A stretch of DNA of 64,000 nt. It comes from JAFAGX01 sp035623255 (GTDB lineage: Bacteria; Acidobacteriota; Terriglobia; Terriglobales; Acidobacteriaceae). Where the stretch lies: contig DASPTU010000082.1 in assembly GCA_035623255.1 (NCBI GenBank), positions 1 through 64,000 on the forward strand, in the 5' to 3' direction. Under the pieces are notes generated by a model, which was not told the DNA's origin, searched no databases, and saw only the letters and a list, made by a program, of their open reading frames with translations. The translations under genes were made by a program, and so were the position numbers. Below, in pieces: positions 34,653-43,072 of the stretch (position 1 is its first letter; every line of letters starts with the position of its first letter).

Positions 34653-34961
34653 TTACCTCTGTTTGCCCGGAATCGTCAGCCCAAATACCGAGGTTTGTCC
34701 TTCACCTGCCACGCTGGTCCGCGATTCCTCGGGATTCGGCAAATACAAAGTCTTGCAATGCTCGCAGCGATACACCTCGGCATCGCGTCCCCAGGCCTTC
34801 TCCACGTCCCCACATTCCTGCTCAAGAACGTCGCTCATGTAAAACCAGCGTTTCAGATGCCCACCACAAAATTTGCCTTTGGCGTCCTTTTCATTGCAGG
34901 AGCGCTGTCCCAGCTTTTTGATTTTGACCTTATGATTCGGTAATTGTGGCGCGGTTTGCAT
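34653..34961 (-). CDS. Small cysteine-rich zinc-binding protein
   Basis: A 102-residue protein with Cys residues at about 22, 32, 50, 66 and 69 and His35, consistent with one or two zinc ribbons (the C-terminal pair is CEHC). No catalytic motif, family not recognised. The frame opens at a TTG (35006); I take the ATG at 34961. It lies on the same strand as the LeuA-like gene, 89 bp upstream of that gene's start. Confidence 0.6.
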   Translation of the reverse strand: MQTAPQLPNHKVKIKKLGQRSCNEKDAKGKFCGGHLKRWFYMSDVLEQECGDVEKAWGRDAEVYRCEHCKTLYLPNPEESRTSVAGEGQTSVFGLTIPGKQR

Positions 34962-35351
34962 CCCCGGAGCGGTCGTGGCCAAGATATTCCTCGTCGAAGT
35001 GGTCAATGGCCGCCGAATTCAGCGGCAAACCCCTATTCTACTCGAACGGTTTTAGCGGAGGCCAGACGCTGGAGAACTGCTCGACGGCCGGTCTTGAGTG
35101 TAATTGCGATTTTTCACCAGCTGACGTTCGGGAGTCTGCAGCTATCTCCCACTATCGCATTGTCTTACTCTAAGACCGAGATGTTAGGATCCAGTTGGGC
35201 TAACGGATTTAGGGTTGGTTTACAAGAGATGCGAAATACGAGTGCATTCAGGAATTCTCCAACGTGGCAGATGCAACTGTTGACTATCTCTTGTTCACAC
35301 TTGGCAAGGTCGATGGACGCCGCAGAAGTGACTAGCGCATGAAACCGAATT
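34962..35351. other. Gene-poor spacer with repeat copies
   Basis: About 390 bp with no supported gene on either strand. It contains the 35-bp repeat copy at 35092-35126, and the next copy begins at 35350, at the start of the following frameshifted gene. Open frames here lack recognisable protein features. Confidence 0.5.
35092..35126. repeat. Dispersed 35-bp repeat, copy 2
   Basis: Core TTGAGTGTAATTGCGATTTT; matches the copy at 36015-36049 at about 30 of 35 positions by eye. Lies in the gene-poor spacer before the frameshifted gene. Confidence 0.6.
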
Positions 35352-35384
35352 ATGAGTGAAATGGCGATTTATCGACACCTGGCC
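35350..35384. repeat. Dispersed 35-bp repeat, copy inside a start codon region
   Basis: TTATGAGTGAAATGGCGATT and following bases match the 36015 copy at about 28 of 35 positions. The ATG of the frameshifted gene (35352) falls inside this repeat. Confidence 0.45.
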
Positions 35385-35959
35385 ACGATCCTCACGTACG
35401 CTCCTCGCCGCGCGTGGCTTGCGGTGGTTCCCTCACTCTTAGTGCTTGCCGTCGGGATGGCACGTGGGCAGAAGCCCCAGATAACTCCAGATAGCGTCGC
35501 GCAACTTGTCCAACGTCTCATGAGCATAGAGGTCGGGTTAGAGCAGATGGTGCCGCCAGGCATGTCAATCGAGGCGAAGGAGGTTTCGCGCAAAGGCAAG
35601 TCGGGGCAGGATCTCGTCGTTCAGTATCACATCTTCGTAAAGGGAGTTCCTCCAGGCACTCTTTTCAAGGCCCTCAGCTGGCCACCAAATGCCGACAAGC
35701 CTTCCGTCACAACACCCACTACCCGAAAGAGTTCACTCTGGCATTTCTCTCTGGCACTGGATACCCGCCGAACACGGATGTTCATTACCGTCTCTCATCA
35801 GACACGACCACTAACTTCCTCATCAAGGCGGATAACAGCGGAACGATTCGCGTGGGTGTCGTTCCGCGTACGGGAAAGAAGAAACAAGGTTCTGTAACCG
35901 TGAAAATTACCGAAGCTTACTGCTCTCCCGAAGTGTCCTGGGATTGGGGACCGATCTAG
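35352..35959 (+). pseudogene. Secreted hypothetical protein, frameshifted
   Basis: Frame A (from 35352) gives a plausible signal peptide (hydrophobic core about 21-36) and then QKPQITPDSVAQLVQRL and VQYHIFVKGVPPGTLF. After about 35680 it becomes low-quality and stops at 35897. From about 35680 a second frame (codons starting one base earlier) gives a convincing C-terminus: HNTHYPKEFTLAFLSGTGYP, DTTTNFLIKADNSG, and VSWDWGPI then a stop at 35957-35959. Joined, it is about 200 residues. A single missing base near CTTTTC at about 35660-35667 would explain it. Real frameshift or sequencing error cannot be told apart here. Confidence 0.6.
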
Positions 35960-36014
35960 GGAAAGAAATTCCCTCACGAGAATAGGCCACGACGCTCACA
36001 CCCCTGCCTCGGCA

Positions 36015-36049
36015 TTTTGAGTGCAATTGCGATTTATCGCCAACTGACG
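36015..36049. repeat. Dispersed 35-bp repeat, copy 3
   Basis: Core TTGAGTGCAATTGCGATTTA, 56 bp past the frameshifted gene. With the copies at 35092 and 35350 it frames that gene. Confidence 0.6.
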
Positions 36050-36102
36050 AATGGCTCCTGGTAGCTGTCAACACAGCCACTTGGCGACTGGACAGTCCAT
36101 AG

Positions 36103-37062
36103 CTATGGAATGATCACCAAGCGGGAGCGGCCTTGATCGCGTGTCCAGACATTCTCAATATCAGCAAGCGGAATCCGCTCGGTGTCTATCTGAAGCTCTC
36201 TGCTGGCAGCGTGCGCCATAACCTTCTGTAACGCATCCACCAGAATGTTCCGGGCGGGGATACCTGCAGTCCCGAGGATGGTCAGCGCAGTGCTACGAAG
36301 CACAGCTGCCGGGAGTGAGATCGTCGCCCCGGCGCTTTCCCCGGCCTGAATAAATCGAGTCTCCGACTTGATGACCGCAAATTCTTTCCGCGTGAGTGCA
36401 GCCATAAACGCTTCGACGGGACTGCCCCACACGTAATCGATCACGACCTGAAAACCGGATTCACCGGCTTGCTGCACAAACGCGTCCGTGAGCTCCTGCG
36501 CAGGGATGTCAAGGCGAATAGTCGCGTCTGCGCCATGTTTACGCAGTGTGCTCAGGGCCTCCTGGTTGCGTCCTGCAGCGACCACGCGACCCGCACCGAG
36601 AAGCTTGGCTATTTTCGTGGCCAGCTTGCCCGTCACGCCCGTAGCACCGAGGATCAAGACATGTTCGCCGGGTGCCAGTTTCGCTCCGTGGGTGAGCGAG
36701 AGCCAAGCGGAAACCGCGGGATTAGGCAGTGCAGCTGCACTCTCGTCGTCGATCGCTTCTGGTATCGGAAAGGTAAATGCACGCGGCACAACTGTGCGCT
36801 GCGTCATGGCGCCGTATGGCGGTCGAGCTCCGCCGAAGAACACCCGTTGGCCGTCGCTGAGTTGGCCGACTCCGTCCGTGCCACAGATTACCGGGAGTTC
36901 ACGCGGACTGGCATAATGCGAGCCACTGGCCAACTGCTTGTCGACAGGTTTCAGCGATGCGGCGCGAACATGCACGATTACTTCATCCGCACCAGCGACT
37001 GGCTCGGGGAATTGCCCGTATCGTGGTGGTTTTCCGAGTGTGTGCAGAACGGCAGCATGCAT
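36103..37062 (-). CDS. Quinone oxidoreductase-like medium-chain dehydrogenase
   Basis: A 319-residue MDR-superfamily protein: N-terminal GroES-like domain (about 1-125) without the structural-zinc cysteines, then a Rossmann domain with ILGATGVTGKLATKIAKLLG and AAGRN. It fits NADPH:quinone oxidoreductase or a related enoyl reductase. It sits alone; the next gene on the right is divergent. Confidence 0.88.
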   Translation of the reverse strand: MHAAVLHTLGKPPRYGQFPEPVAGADEVIVHVRAASLKPVDKQLASGSHYASPRELPVICGTDGVGQLSDGQRVFFGGARPPYGAMTQRTVVPRAFTFPIPEAIDDESAAALPNPAVSAWLSLTHGAKLAPGEHVLILGATGVTGKLATKIAKLLGAGRVVAAGRNQEALSTLRKHGADATIRLDIPAQELTDAFVQQAGESGFQVVIDYVWGSPVEAFMAALTRKEFAVIKSETRFIQAGESAGATISLPAAVLRSTALTILGTAGIPARNILVDALQKVMAHAASRELQIDTERIPLADIENVWTRDQGRSRLVIIP

Positions 37063-37221
37063 GGCGGCTCTTGCTCGATCCTGGTTTTCTCGATTCTACA
37101 TGTCTTGGAAGAACGCCTCGTTGGTGTTTATCGGGCGATAGAACTCATTGAGTATCGGCGATTTTCGTCTTGTCGTGATTTATGGTTGACGCGTTGGCAT
37201 TTTCGTCCATAATCCGTGGGT

Positions 37222-37758
37222 ATGGCTCTCGTGGTTTTCCTGCGAGGCGTCAATGTTGGTGGACACAGAACGTTTCGCCCAAGTATCGTCGCACGAAAAC
37301 TAAGCGCGTACGATGTGGTGAATGTGGGTGCTGCCGGCACCTTTGTCGTTCGCAAACCCGGATCTCGCGCAAAGTTCCGTACCGCACTACTTAGCAAGCT
37401 GCCGTTCGAAACGAAAGTGGTGCTGTGCCATGGCCGCGACCTAATTCGGCTGCAGACGCTGAATCCGTTTGGGACCGAGCCGTCACCGCCGGACGTTGTT
37501 CGATTCGTGAGCATATTGTCGAAAGCCGGTGGTGTCCGAGCGTCGCTTCCAGTCAGGTTTCCCACAGACGGTCAGTGGTTAGTGCGGGTGATCGCGTCAG
37601 AAGGCCAATTCGTGTTTGGGATGTACCGTCGCCACATGAAGACGATTACGTATCTTGGCCAGATCGATAAGCTTTATGGCGTGCCGGCAACCACACGGAA
37701 TTGGAACACAATAACCGCGACCGTGCGGATATTGAAGGGCCAGGGGAAAACGAAATAA
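37222..37758 (+). CDS. DUF1697 family protein
   Basis: A 178-residue protein starting MALVVFLRGVNVGGHRTFRP and carrying VVNVGAAGTFVVRKPG, the signature region of DUF1697. The C-terminal TTRNWNTITATVRIL is also typical. The family's biochemical function is not established. The ATG at 37222 follows a possible GTG two codons earlier. Same strand as the cytochrome gene 80 bp downstream, but a link is not evident. Confidence 0.82.
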   Translation: MALVVFLRGVNVGGHRTFRPSIVARKLSAYDVVNVGAAGTFVVRKPGSRAKFRTALLSKLPFETKVVLCHGRDLIRLQTLNPFGTEPSPPDVVRFVSILSKAGGVRASLPVRFPTDGQWLVRVIASEGQFVFGMYRRHMKTITYLGQIDKLYGVPATTRNWNTITATVRILKGQGKTK

Positions 37759-37838
37759 GTCCGAGTTTAGGTTCAAGGCCCTCAACGTGCACCAGGGGAT
37801 CTTTCAGACACTTGCTGTGAGCCTGCGGAGGTTGAACT

Positions 37839-38879
37839 TTGCCGGAGGGCTGTTCGACAGTTCGCTTTGGGTGCAGTGCCTTGCTTATCACTGCATTCCT
37901 GACACTTCTTCTGAGTAGTTCCTGTAAGTCCACGAAGCCTGCATTACCACAAAAAGACGGACCCTCCGTGCTCGACCTGGCAATCATTCCGCGCACTCCG
38001 GAACGCCTGGCCCGCGGCAAGTACCTGGTCGAGGGTCTCGTGCAATGCTTCCTTTGTCACTCGGAAATTGATTATGTCCACCGGGGCACGCAGCCGCTGC
38101 CCGGCAAAAAGGGAGGAGGCTTCGTCTTTCCTCCAGAGGAAAGCGAGGTTCCGCTTCCCCACCGTGTCGTGGCTCCCAACATTTCTCCCGACCTGGACTA
38201 TGGTGCGGGCAAATGGAAGGACGCCGACTTCGTGCGGGCTTTGCGGCGTGGCATAGGGCATGATGGCAGGGCGTTATATCCACTCATGCCTTACAACTAC
38301 TTTCGTTATCTTTCCGACGAGGACCTGGCATCAATCATTGTTTATGAACGCTCGATAGCGCCCGTACACATCCAAAGGCCAAAGACTGAACTGCCACAAG
38401 AGGTCATCCAGACCCTTCAACCCCTGCCGCCGGTGGAACACGTCCCAGAGCCCGACAAGTCAGACCGTGTGAAATATGGAGAATACCTGGTGACAGTTGG
38501 GCATTGTGACCTGTGCCACACTCCCGTCGATGAAAAAGGTAACGCTTTGGCGGGACTAAGCTTCGCGGGAGGCGGACTTATGGAAGGACCCTGGGGACCG
38601 ACCGTTGCCAGCTTGAACCTCACACCCGATCCCTCCGGAATCTCGTATTTCGACGAACAGATGTTCATCGAGACCATCCGTAATGGGCGGGTGAAAGCGC
38701 GTCTGCTTTCCAATGCGATGCCTTGGGGGTACTTCCGCAATCTTACCGATGAGGACTTGAAGGCTATCTTTGCATACCTGCGCACGTTGAAGCCGGTTCA
38801 CCACCGCGTGGATAATACAGAACCTCCCACCTATTGCAAAGTTTGCCGCAGCAAACATGGGTTGGGAGACCGTAATTGA
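37839..38879 (+). CDS. Exported diheme c-type cytochrome
   Basis: A 346-residue protein with an N-terminal export signal that ends LSSSC (C29), a possible lipobox, so perhaps a lipoprotein. Two heme-c sites are visible: CFLCH (70-74) and CDLCH (223-227). Likely distal Met ligands are in LYPLMPYNYF and NAMPWGYF, each followed by a DEDL block. The two halves look like a duplicated cytochrome c domain. Start is a TTG at 37839, supported by GGAGG 7 bases upstream. It probably passes electrons in the periplasm; the next gene encodes a membrane protein. Confidence 0.9.
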   Translation: MPEGCSTVRFGCSALLITAFLTLLLSSSCKSTKPALPQKDGPSVLDLAIIPRTPERLARGKYLVEGLVQCFLCHSEIDYVHRGTQPLPGKKGGGFVFPPEESEVPLPHRVVAPNISPDLDYGAGKWKDADFVRALRRGIGHDGRALYPLMPYNYFRYLSDEDLASIIVYERSIAPVHIQRPKTELPQEVIQTLQPLPPVEHVPEPDKSDRVKYGEYLVTVGHCDLCHTPVDEKGNALAGLSFAGGGLMEGPWGPTVASLNLTPDPSGISYFDEQMFIETIRNGRVKARLLSNAMPWGYFRNLTDEDLKAIFAYLRTLKPVHHRVDNTEPPTYCKVCRSKHGLGDRN

Positions 38880-38918
38880 GACCACAAGTCGGAGGTCGGA
38901 AGACGGAAAGGAATCGTC

Positions 38919-39836
38919 GTGAACGGCAGCCTGGTAAATCCGTCGTCAGTCATGGCTCTCCTCGTAGTCCCCAACGAGGTAACTTGGGCATATTTTGCCT
39001 TTGGTGTGGTTCTTGCAATCGGGCTGGTCACGATTTTTCTTAGCGGCGATTGGCAGAAGGCACGAGGATTCGACAAGCTGATTCTGTTCGGGCCGCTTTT
39101 CTATGCGGCGCCAATCGTGGCCTTCGGCACTGAACACTTCACTCTGACGAAGGTCATCGCATCGCTCGTACCGGCGTGGATCCCGTGGCACCTGTTTTGG
39201 GCGTACTTCGTAGGCACTTGCTTTATCGCAGCCGGGCTGAGCCTGGTAACGAGGATTCAGGCGCGTCTCGCGGCCAGTCTGCTCGCCTTGACGTTCTTCC
39301 TATTCGTAGTGTTGATGGATGCGCCGGGTTGGGCACGACATCCGCGAGACCGGTTTGCGCTGGCGTTCATGTTGCGGGAGTTGTCCTTCAGCGGCGGCCC
39401 TCTGGCGCTGGCTGCCAGCCTCAGCGAACAAGGCCGCAAGCGGCACATCCTTGCGACGATCGCTCGATACTTCACTGCAATTCCCGTGCTGTATTACAGC
39501 CTCGAGCAACTTCTGCATGCGGATCACGTTCCCGGCATTCCACTGGAAATGATGACTCCTCAGTACGTCTTCGGACATGCCATCTGGACGTATCTGGCGG
39601 CCGTGATTTACGCAGTCGCAGGGGCCCTGCTGCTTTTCGGCAAGAAAACCCGCGCAGCGGCGACATCGTTGGGCTTGACCGTGCTCTTCGTGGTGTTGGT
39701 TGTCTACGTGCCGATCGCGATCGTGGAACGCGCCAATCTCGATGGCTTTAATTATCTGGCGGATACATTGATGTATTGCGGGACGGTACTTCTGCTCGCG
39801 GGGGCCATGCCGCGCGAAGCGTCTGTTCAGACTTAG
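38919..39836 (+). CDS. DoxX-like membrane protein
   Basis: A 305-residue membrane protein with about eight helices. The segment with AFGTEHFTLTKVIASLVPAW and WHLFWAYFVGTCFIAAGLSL resembles DoxX-family proteins, but the full protein is longer. It starts 39 bp after the diheme cytochrome on the same strand, consistent with a two-gene unit, in which it might be the membrane partner. Function is not known. Confidence 0.7.
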   Translation: MNGSLVNPSSVMALLVVPNEVTWAYFAFGVVLAIGLVTIFLSGDWQKARGFDKLILFGPLFYAAPIVAFGTEHFTLTKVIASLVPAWIPWHLFWAYFVGTCFIAAGLSLVTRIQARLAASLLALTFFLFVVLMDAPGWARHPRDRFALAFMLRELSFSGGPLALAASLSEQGRKRHILATIARYFTAIPVLYYSLEQLLHADHVPGIPLEMMTPQYVFGHAIWTYLAAVIYAVAGALLLFGKKTRAAATSLGLTVLFVVLVVYVPIAIVERANLDGFNYLADTLMYCGTVLLLAGAMPREASVQT

Positions 39837-39885
39837 AATCCGGACTGACTAATCGAGGTTGGCACCCCGTGGCGAATCAGAATCC

Positions 39886-40356
39886 TCAAAATTCCCGCTT
39901 GGGCGGAGTCTGCTCGGATCCAACCCGTCCCACAACCACCTCAGCCATGAAATAGTTTTCTCCCTTGATAGGCACGCCAGCCAGCCTCCGCAACATCGCG
40001 ATCTGTCCGACGTGCGTCAAAGCATCTGCGATTGGACCTTGAAATAGCTTCTCAGCCGGGGTCTGCAGAGGTTCGGAGGATGCCAGGTAGTCGTCGAAGG
40101 CTTTCAAAGCAGCGAAGAAGCGCTGGACTCCCCGATCCCAGGCAAGTGGTGCGGAATCGTGCCACTCCGGTTTGCCATTTGCCATGGAAAGCGCCCAGTC
40201 CATCAGATCGCCGAGGTGGGCGAGAATCTTGCCCGGAGCTTTGTCGGCTCCTTTGAAGTCGGCAAACTCCGAGGGCGCACCACGAACTGCCTTCGCCCCG
40301 CGATAAGCCAGTGTTGCTACGGTGTGTCGAAGTAATTCACGTTTTTGATCAGCCAT
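39886..40356 (-). CDS. DinB-like four-helix protein
   Basis: A 156-residue protein with the DinB/YfiT-type four-helix pattern: ILAHLGDLMDWAL early, a long middle helix, and ALTHVGQIAMLRRLAG late. Histidines in those helices sit where a metal site would be. Members act in thiol or stress-related metabolism, or are structural; role here unknown. Converges with the membrane-protein gene. Confidence 0.78.
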   Translation of the reverse strand: MADQKRELLRHTVATLAYRGAKAVRGAPSEFADFKGADKAPGKILAHLGDLMDWALSMANGKPEWHDSAPLAWDRGVQRFFAALKAFDDYLASSEPLQTPAEKLFQGPIADALTHVGQIAMLRRLAGVPIKGENYFMAEVVVGRVGSEQTPPKREF

Positions 40357-40397
40357 AAGCAGTCCGATGCCCTGAACCCCTTCCGAATAATTAGAAG

Positions 40398-40423
40398 TGT
40401 CATCCTGAGCGCAGCGAAGGGTC
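40398..40423. repeat. TCATCCTGAGC-type REP-like element
   Basis: TGTCATCCTGAGCGCAGCGAAGGG-type sequence in the gap between the DinB-like and aldehyde dehydrogenase genes. The same head TTGTCATCCTGAGCA occurs at 47625 and 61105. Confidence 0.65.
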
Positions 40424-40456
40424 CAGGTATTTGAATCCCATCATCGCCCCGCTATT

Positions 40457-42031
40457 TTAGAGCTTTCTTTTCAGCCGAAATGTTCCCGCTGTCAGCAGGG
40501 CCCCTCGCAGTCGCTCGCCCCACTTGCGAGCGAACATCAAATCAATCACGCCGCCCATTTGACGCGTGAATTCCGCACCATACCCATACCACCACGATTT
40601 TTTGATACTGCCAAGCCGGTCAACGTCCAAGTACTTTACCCTGACCATCTCTTCCAGCCCAAAGTGACCGTGCGTGCGTCCCAGGCCGCTGGCTTTCATC
40701 CCGCCATGCAACGCTTCGCTGATGCCAAAGCACGAAACGCAGTCATTCACCATCACTGTTCCCGCCTGGATTCGACTCGCCACGTCCTCGCCGCGTGTGC
40801 GATTGCGGGTCCAAACACTTGCTCCAAGCCCATAATCAGAGTCATTCGCCAGCTGTACTGCCTCGTCGTCGCTATCGAATGCCATGATCGGGAGCACGGG
40901 ACCAAACGTCTCCTCGCGCATAATTTTCATATCGTGAGTCACGTCGACCATAACCGTCGGCGCATAGAAATTCGCGCCCAAATTCTTGAGACGCGTACCG
41001 CCGGCGAGCACTCGTGCTCCGGAAAAAACGGCATCGTCCACCTGCGCTTCCACGATTCTCAGTTGCCGTTCGTGGATCATCGGGCCAACATCCGTATCGG
41101 GATCCAATCCGTTGCCCACTCGTAGCCGCTTTGTCTTCTGTACGCACAGTGCGACAAATGGCTCGTAGAGATCGCGGTGAACGTAGCAGCGCTCGACCGA
41201 GAGACACGCCTGCCCGGCATTGGTAAACGCACCCCAGATTGCGCCACTGGACGCGACTTCGAGGTCGGCGTCATCAAGCACCACCATCGGGTCCTTACCG
41301 CCCAGCTCCAACACCACCGGAAGCAGCCGCGCGGCCGCGGTCTGCGCAATGCGTTTACCGGTCGGCACGCTGCCAGTGAAGACCAGCTTGTCGATAGCGG
41401 CATTCGTTAAAGCCGCTCCCGTGGTTCCGTCTCCCACCAAGACCTGGAGAACATCTTCAGGAACACCGGCCTCATGCAATAAGTTGACGAGTTCCAGAGC
41501 CACCAGCGAGCTGAATTCAGAGGGTTTCAGCACGACAGCATTCCCGGTGACCAGTGCGCTTAATGTTTCGGTTGCGGGAGTTGAGAAAGGATAATTCCAC
41601 GGCGAAATGATTCCCACTACCCCGTAAGGCTCCCGCAGGATATGGCCCACCTTGGTTTTCATCGCCAGGTTGCCATGTGGCACCGGCTCCTGGCGCAAGA
41701 AACTGGTGGCGTTCTCGATGCAAAACCGGGCCGCGTCCAGCACAACCAGCACTTCTGTAAGCAATGCTTCGCCGACCGGCTTCCCCACTTCACTTGTGAT
41801 CACCCGCGCAACTTCGATCTTGCGCTCATGCAGGCAACGCTGGAAGTTCCGTAGAACCGCGATCCGCCGATTGACGCCGGTTCTTTTCCAGGCCGGTTGT
41901 GCACTCCGTGCCCGGGCCACAGCCGCCTGTACGTCCTGCTCAGTGGCTGATTCAAATTCGCGCAATACCTCGCCAGTCGCGGGATTTACTGACGCGACTT
42001 TCGCGGCGCCGATTTGGACATTTGCAGACAT
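40457..42031 (-). CDS. Aldehyde dehydrogenase
   Basis: A 524-residue NAD(P)-dependent aldehyde dehydrogenase. The catalytic Cys is in FTNAGQACLSVERCYVH and the general-base Glu in PVVLELGGKDPMV; the WNYPF nucleotide-binding segment is present. The C-terminal tail (about 480-524) has extra hydrophobic residues and could be membrane-associated. Substrate unknown. Start at the ATG 42031 (the frame also opens at 42040). Downstream of truA, same strand. Confidence 0.93.
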   Translation of the reverse strand: MSANVQIGAAKVASVNPATGEVLREFESATEQDVQAAVARARSAQPAWKRTGVNRRIAVLRNFQRCLHERKIEVARVITSEVGKPVGEALLTEVLVVLDAARFCIENATSFLRQEPVPHGNLAMKTKVGHILREPYGVVGIISPWNYPFSTPATETLSALVTGNAVVLKPSEFSSLVALELVNLLHEAGVPEDVLQVLVGDGTTGAALTNAAIDKLVFTGSVPTGKRIAQTAAARLLPVVLELGGKDPMVVLDDADLEVASSGAIWGAFTNAGQACLSVERCYVHRDLYEPFVALCVQKTKRLRVGNGLDPDTDVGPMIHERQLRIVEAQVDDAVFSGARVLAGGTRLKNLGANFYAPTVMVDVTHDMKIMREETFGPVLPIMAFDSDDEAVQLANDSDYGLGASVWTRNRTRGEDVASRIQAGTVMVNDCVSCFGISEALHGGMKASGLGRTHGHFGLEEMVRVKYLDVDRLGSIKKSWWYGYGAEFTRQMGGVIDLMFARKWGERLRGALLTAGTFRLKRKL

Positions 42032-42086
42032 TAAATGCAAAACAATTTAACCACAGGAAGGATGGAGGACGCAGTGCGACAACGCC

Positions 42087-42839
42087 TCAGTATTCGACTG
42101 AAACCAGGAACAGTCCGCTTGCCGGCGCGGTTGCCCCGGCGGCTGAACGGTCCTGAAGTTGCAAGATCCGCTTGATGTCTTCCGGCTGAAGAGCTCCTTT
42201 GCCCACTAGCACAAAGGTTCCGACAAGATTTCTCACCATGTGGTGCAGAAATCCGTTCCCCTGCACCGTGTAAGCCAGTTCATCTCCCGACCTGTCCCAC
42301 GTGGATTCGAAAATATGCCGCATATTGCAGACGGCTTCTTCCTCACGATCACGCTCGGGATCCGCCGCCGCAAATGAAGTGAAATCGTGTTCGCCAACGA
42401 TGAACGATGATGCCCGCAGCATGGCGTCTTCATTCAGTGGGTAGGGATAATGCCAAACATACCGTGCCAGAAATGGCGGACAAATTGCGCCGCGATAGAT
42501 TCTGTAACGATAACTCTTACTTCGAGCCGACTTGCGCGCGTGAAATTCTTCCGGTGCCTCGATTGCCTCTAGGATGCGGATCGAGGTCGGCAGAATGTCG
42601 TTCAAAGCTTTGACGAAATTTGCTGCGGGCATGGGCGAGTCTATTCCAAATGTAGCCACCTGTCCCAGCGCGTGTACGCCCGCGTCGGTGCGTCCTGAGC
42701 CTTGCGGCAATACCTTTTCTCCTGTAATACGTCCAATTGCGGAGGACAATGTGCCTTGGATGGTGACCGAGTTGGGCTGTACCTGCCATCCGCAGAATTC
42801 TGTCCCGTCATAGGCCAGTACAAGCTTGATATTTCGCAT
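42087..42839 (-). CDS. truA: tRNA pseudouridine(38-40) synthase
   Basis: A 250-residue TruA. The N-terminal YDGTEFCGWQVQPN, the catalytic Asp in GRTDAGVHALGQVATF, and NGFLHHMVRNLVGTFV are all diagnostic. It isomerises uridines 38-40 in tRNA anticodon arms. Length is standard. Divergent from the first TolC-family gene (233 bp). Confidence 0.95.
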   Translation of the reverse strand: MRNIKLVLAYDGTEFCGWQVQPNSVTIQGTLSSAIGRITGEKVLPQGSGRTDAGVHALGQVATFGIDSPMPAANFVKALNDILPTSIRILEAIEAPEEFHARKSARSKSYRYRIYRGAICPPFLARYVWHYPYPLNEDAMLRASSFIVGEHDFTSFAAADPERDREEEAVCNMRHIFESTWDRSGDELAYTVQGNGFLHHMVRNLVGTFVLVGKGALQPEDIKRILQLQDRSAAGATAPASGLFLVSVEY

Positions 42840-43072
42840 CTTCGGGAAGCATCATCGGGACTACAGCCCGTCTGGGCCGGAAGCGCCGCGAATTGCTCCG
42901 TCCCCGATCAACCTCGCGGCGTCAGCTATACTATTGCATTTCATCCACTACGGCGATCAGGTCGCTCCCGGATAGCAAAAAGTTGAAACCCCTGACAGCT
43001 ATTTTTCGTAATCACTGGTGTTCAACACCGCCTTTGTATCGTTCAACCGCAGATTTCTTTGGAGATAAACCA

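Noticed and set aside
34944..35342. 132-codon plus-strand frame in the spacer before the frameshifted gene
   Set aside because: No signal peptide, helix pattern or recognisable domain; it overlaps the start of a minus-strand gene.
40872..41207. Arg-rich minus-strand frame inside the aldehyde dehydrogenase gene
   Set aside because: Composition is that of an out-of-frame shadow in a high-GC gene; the dehydrogenase motifs are intact in the other frame.
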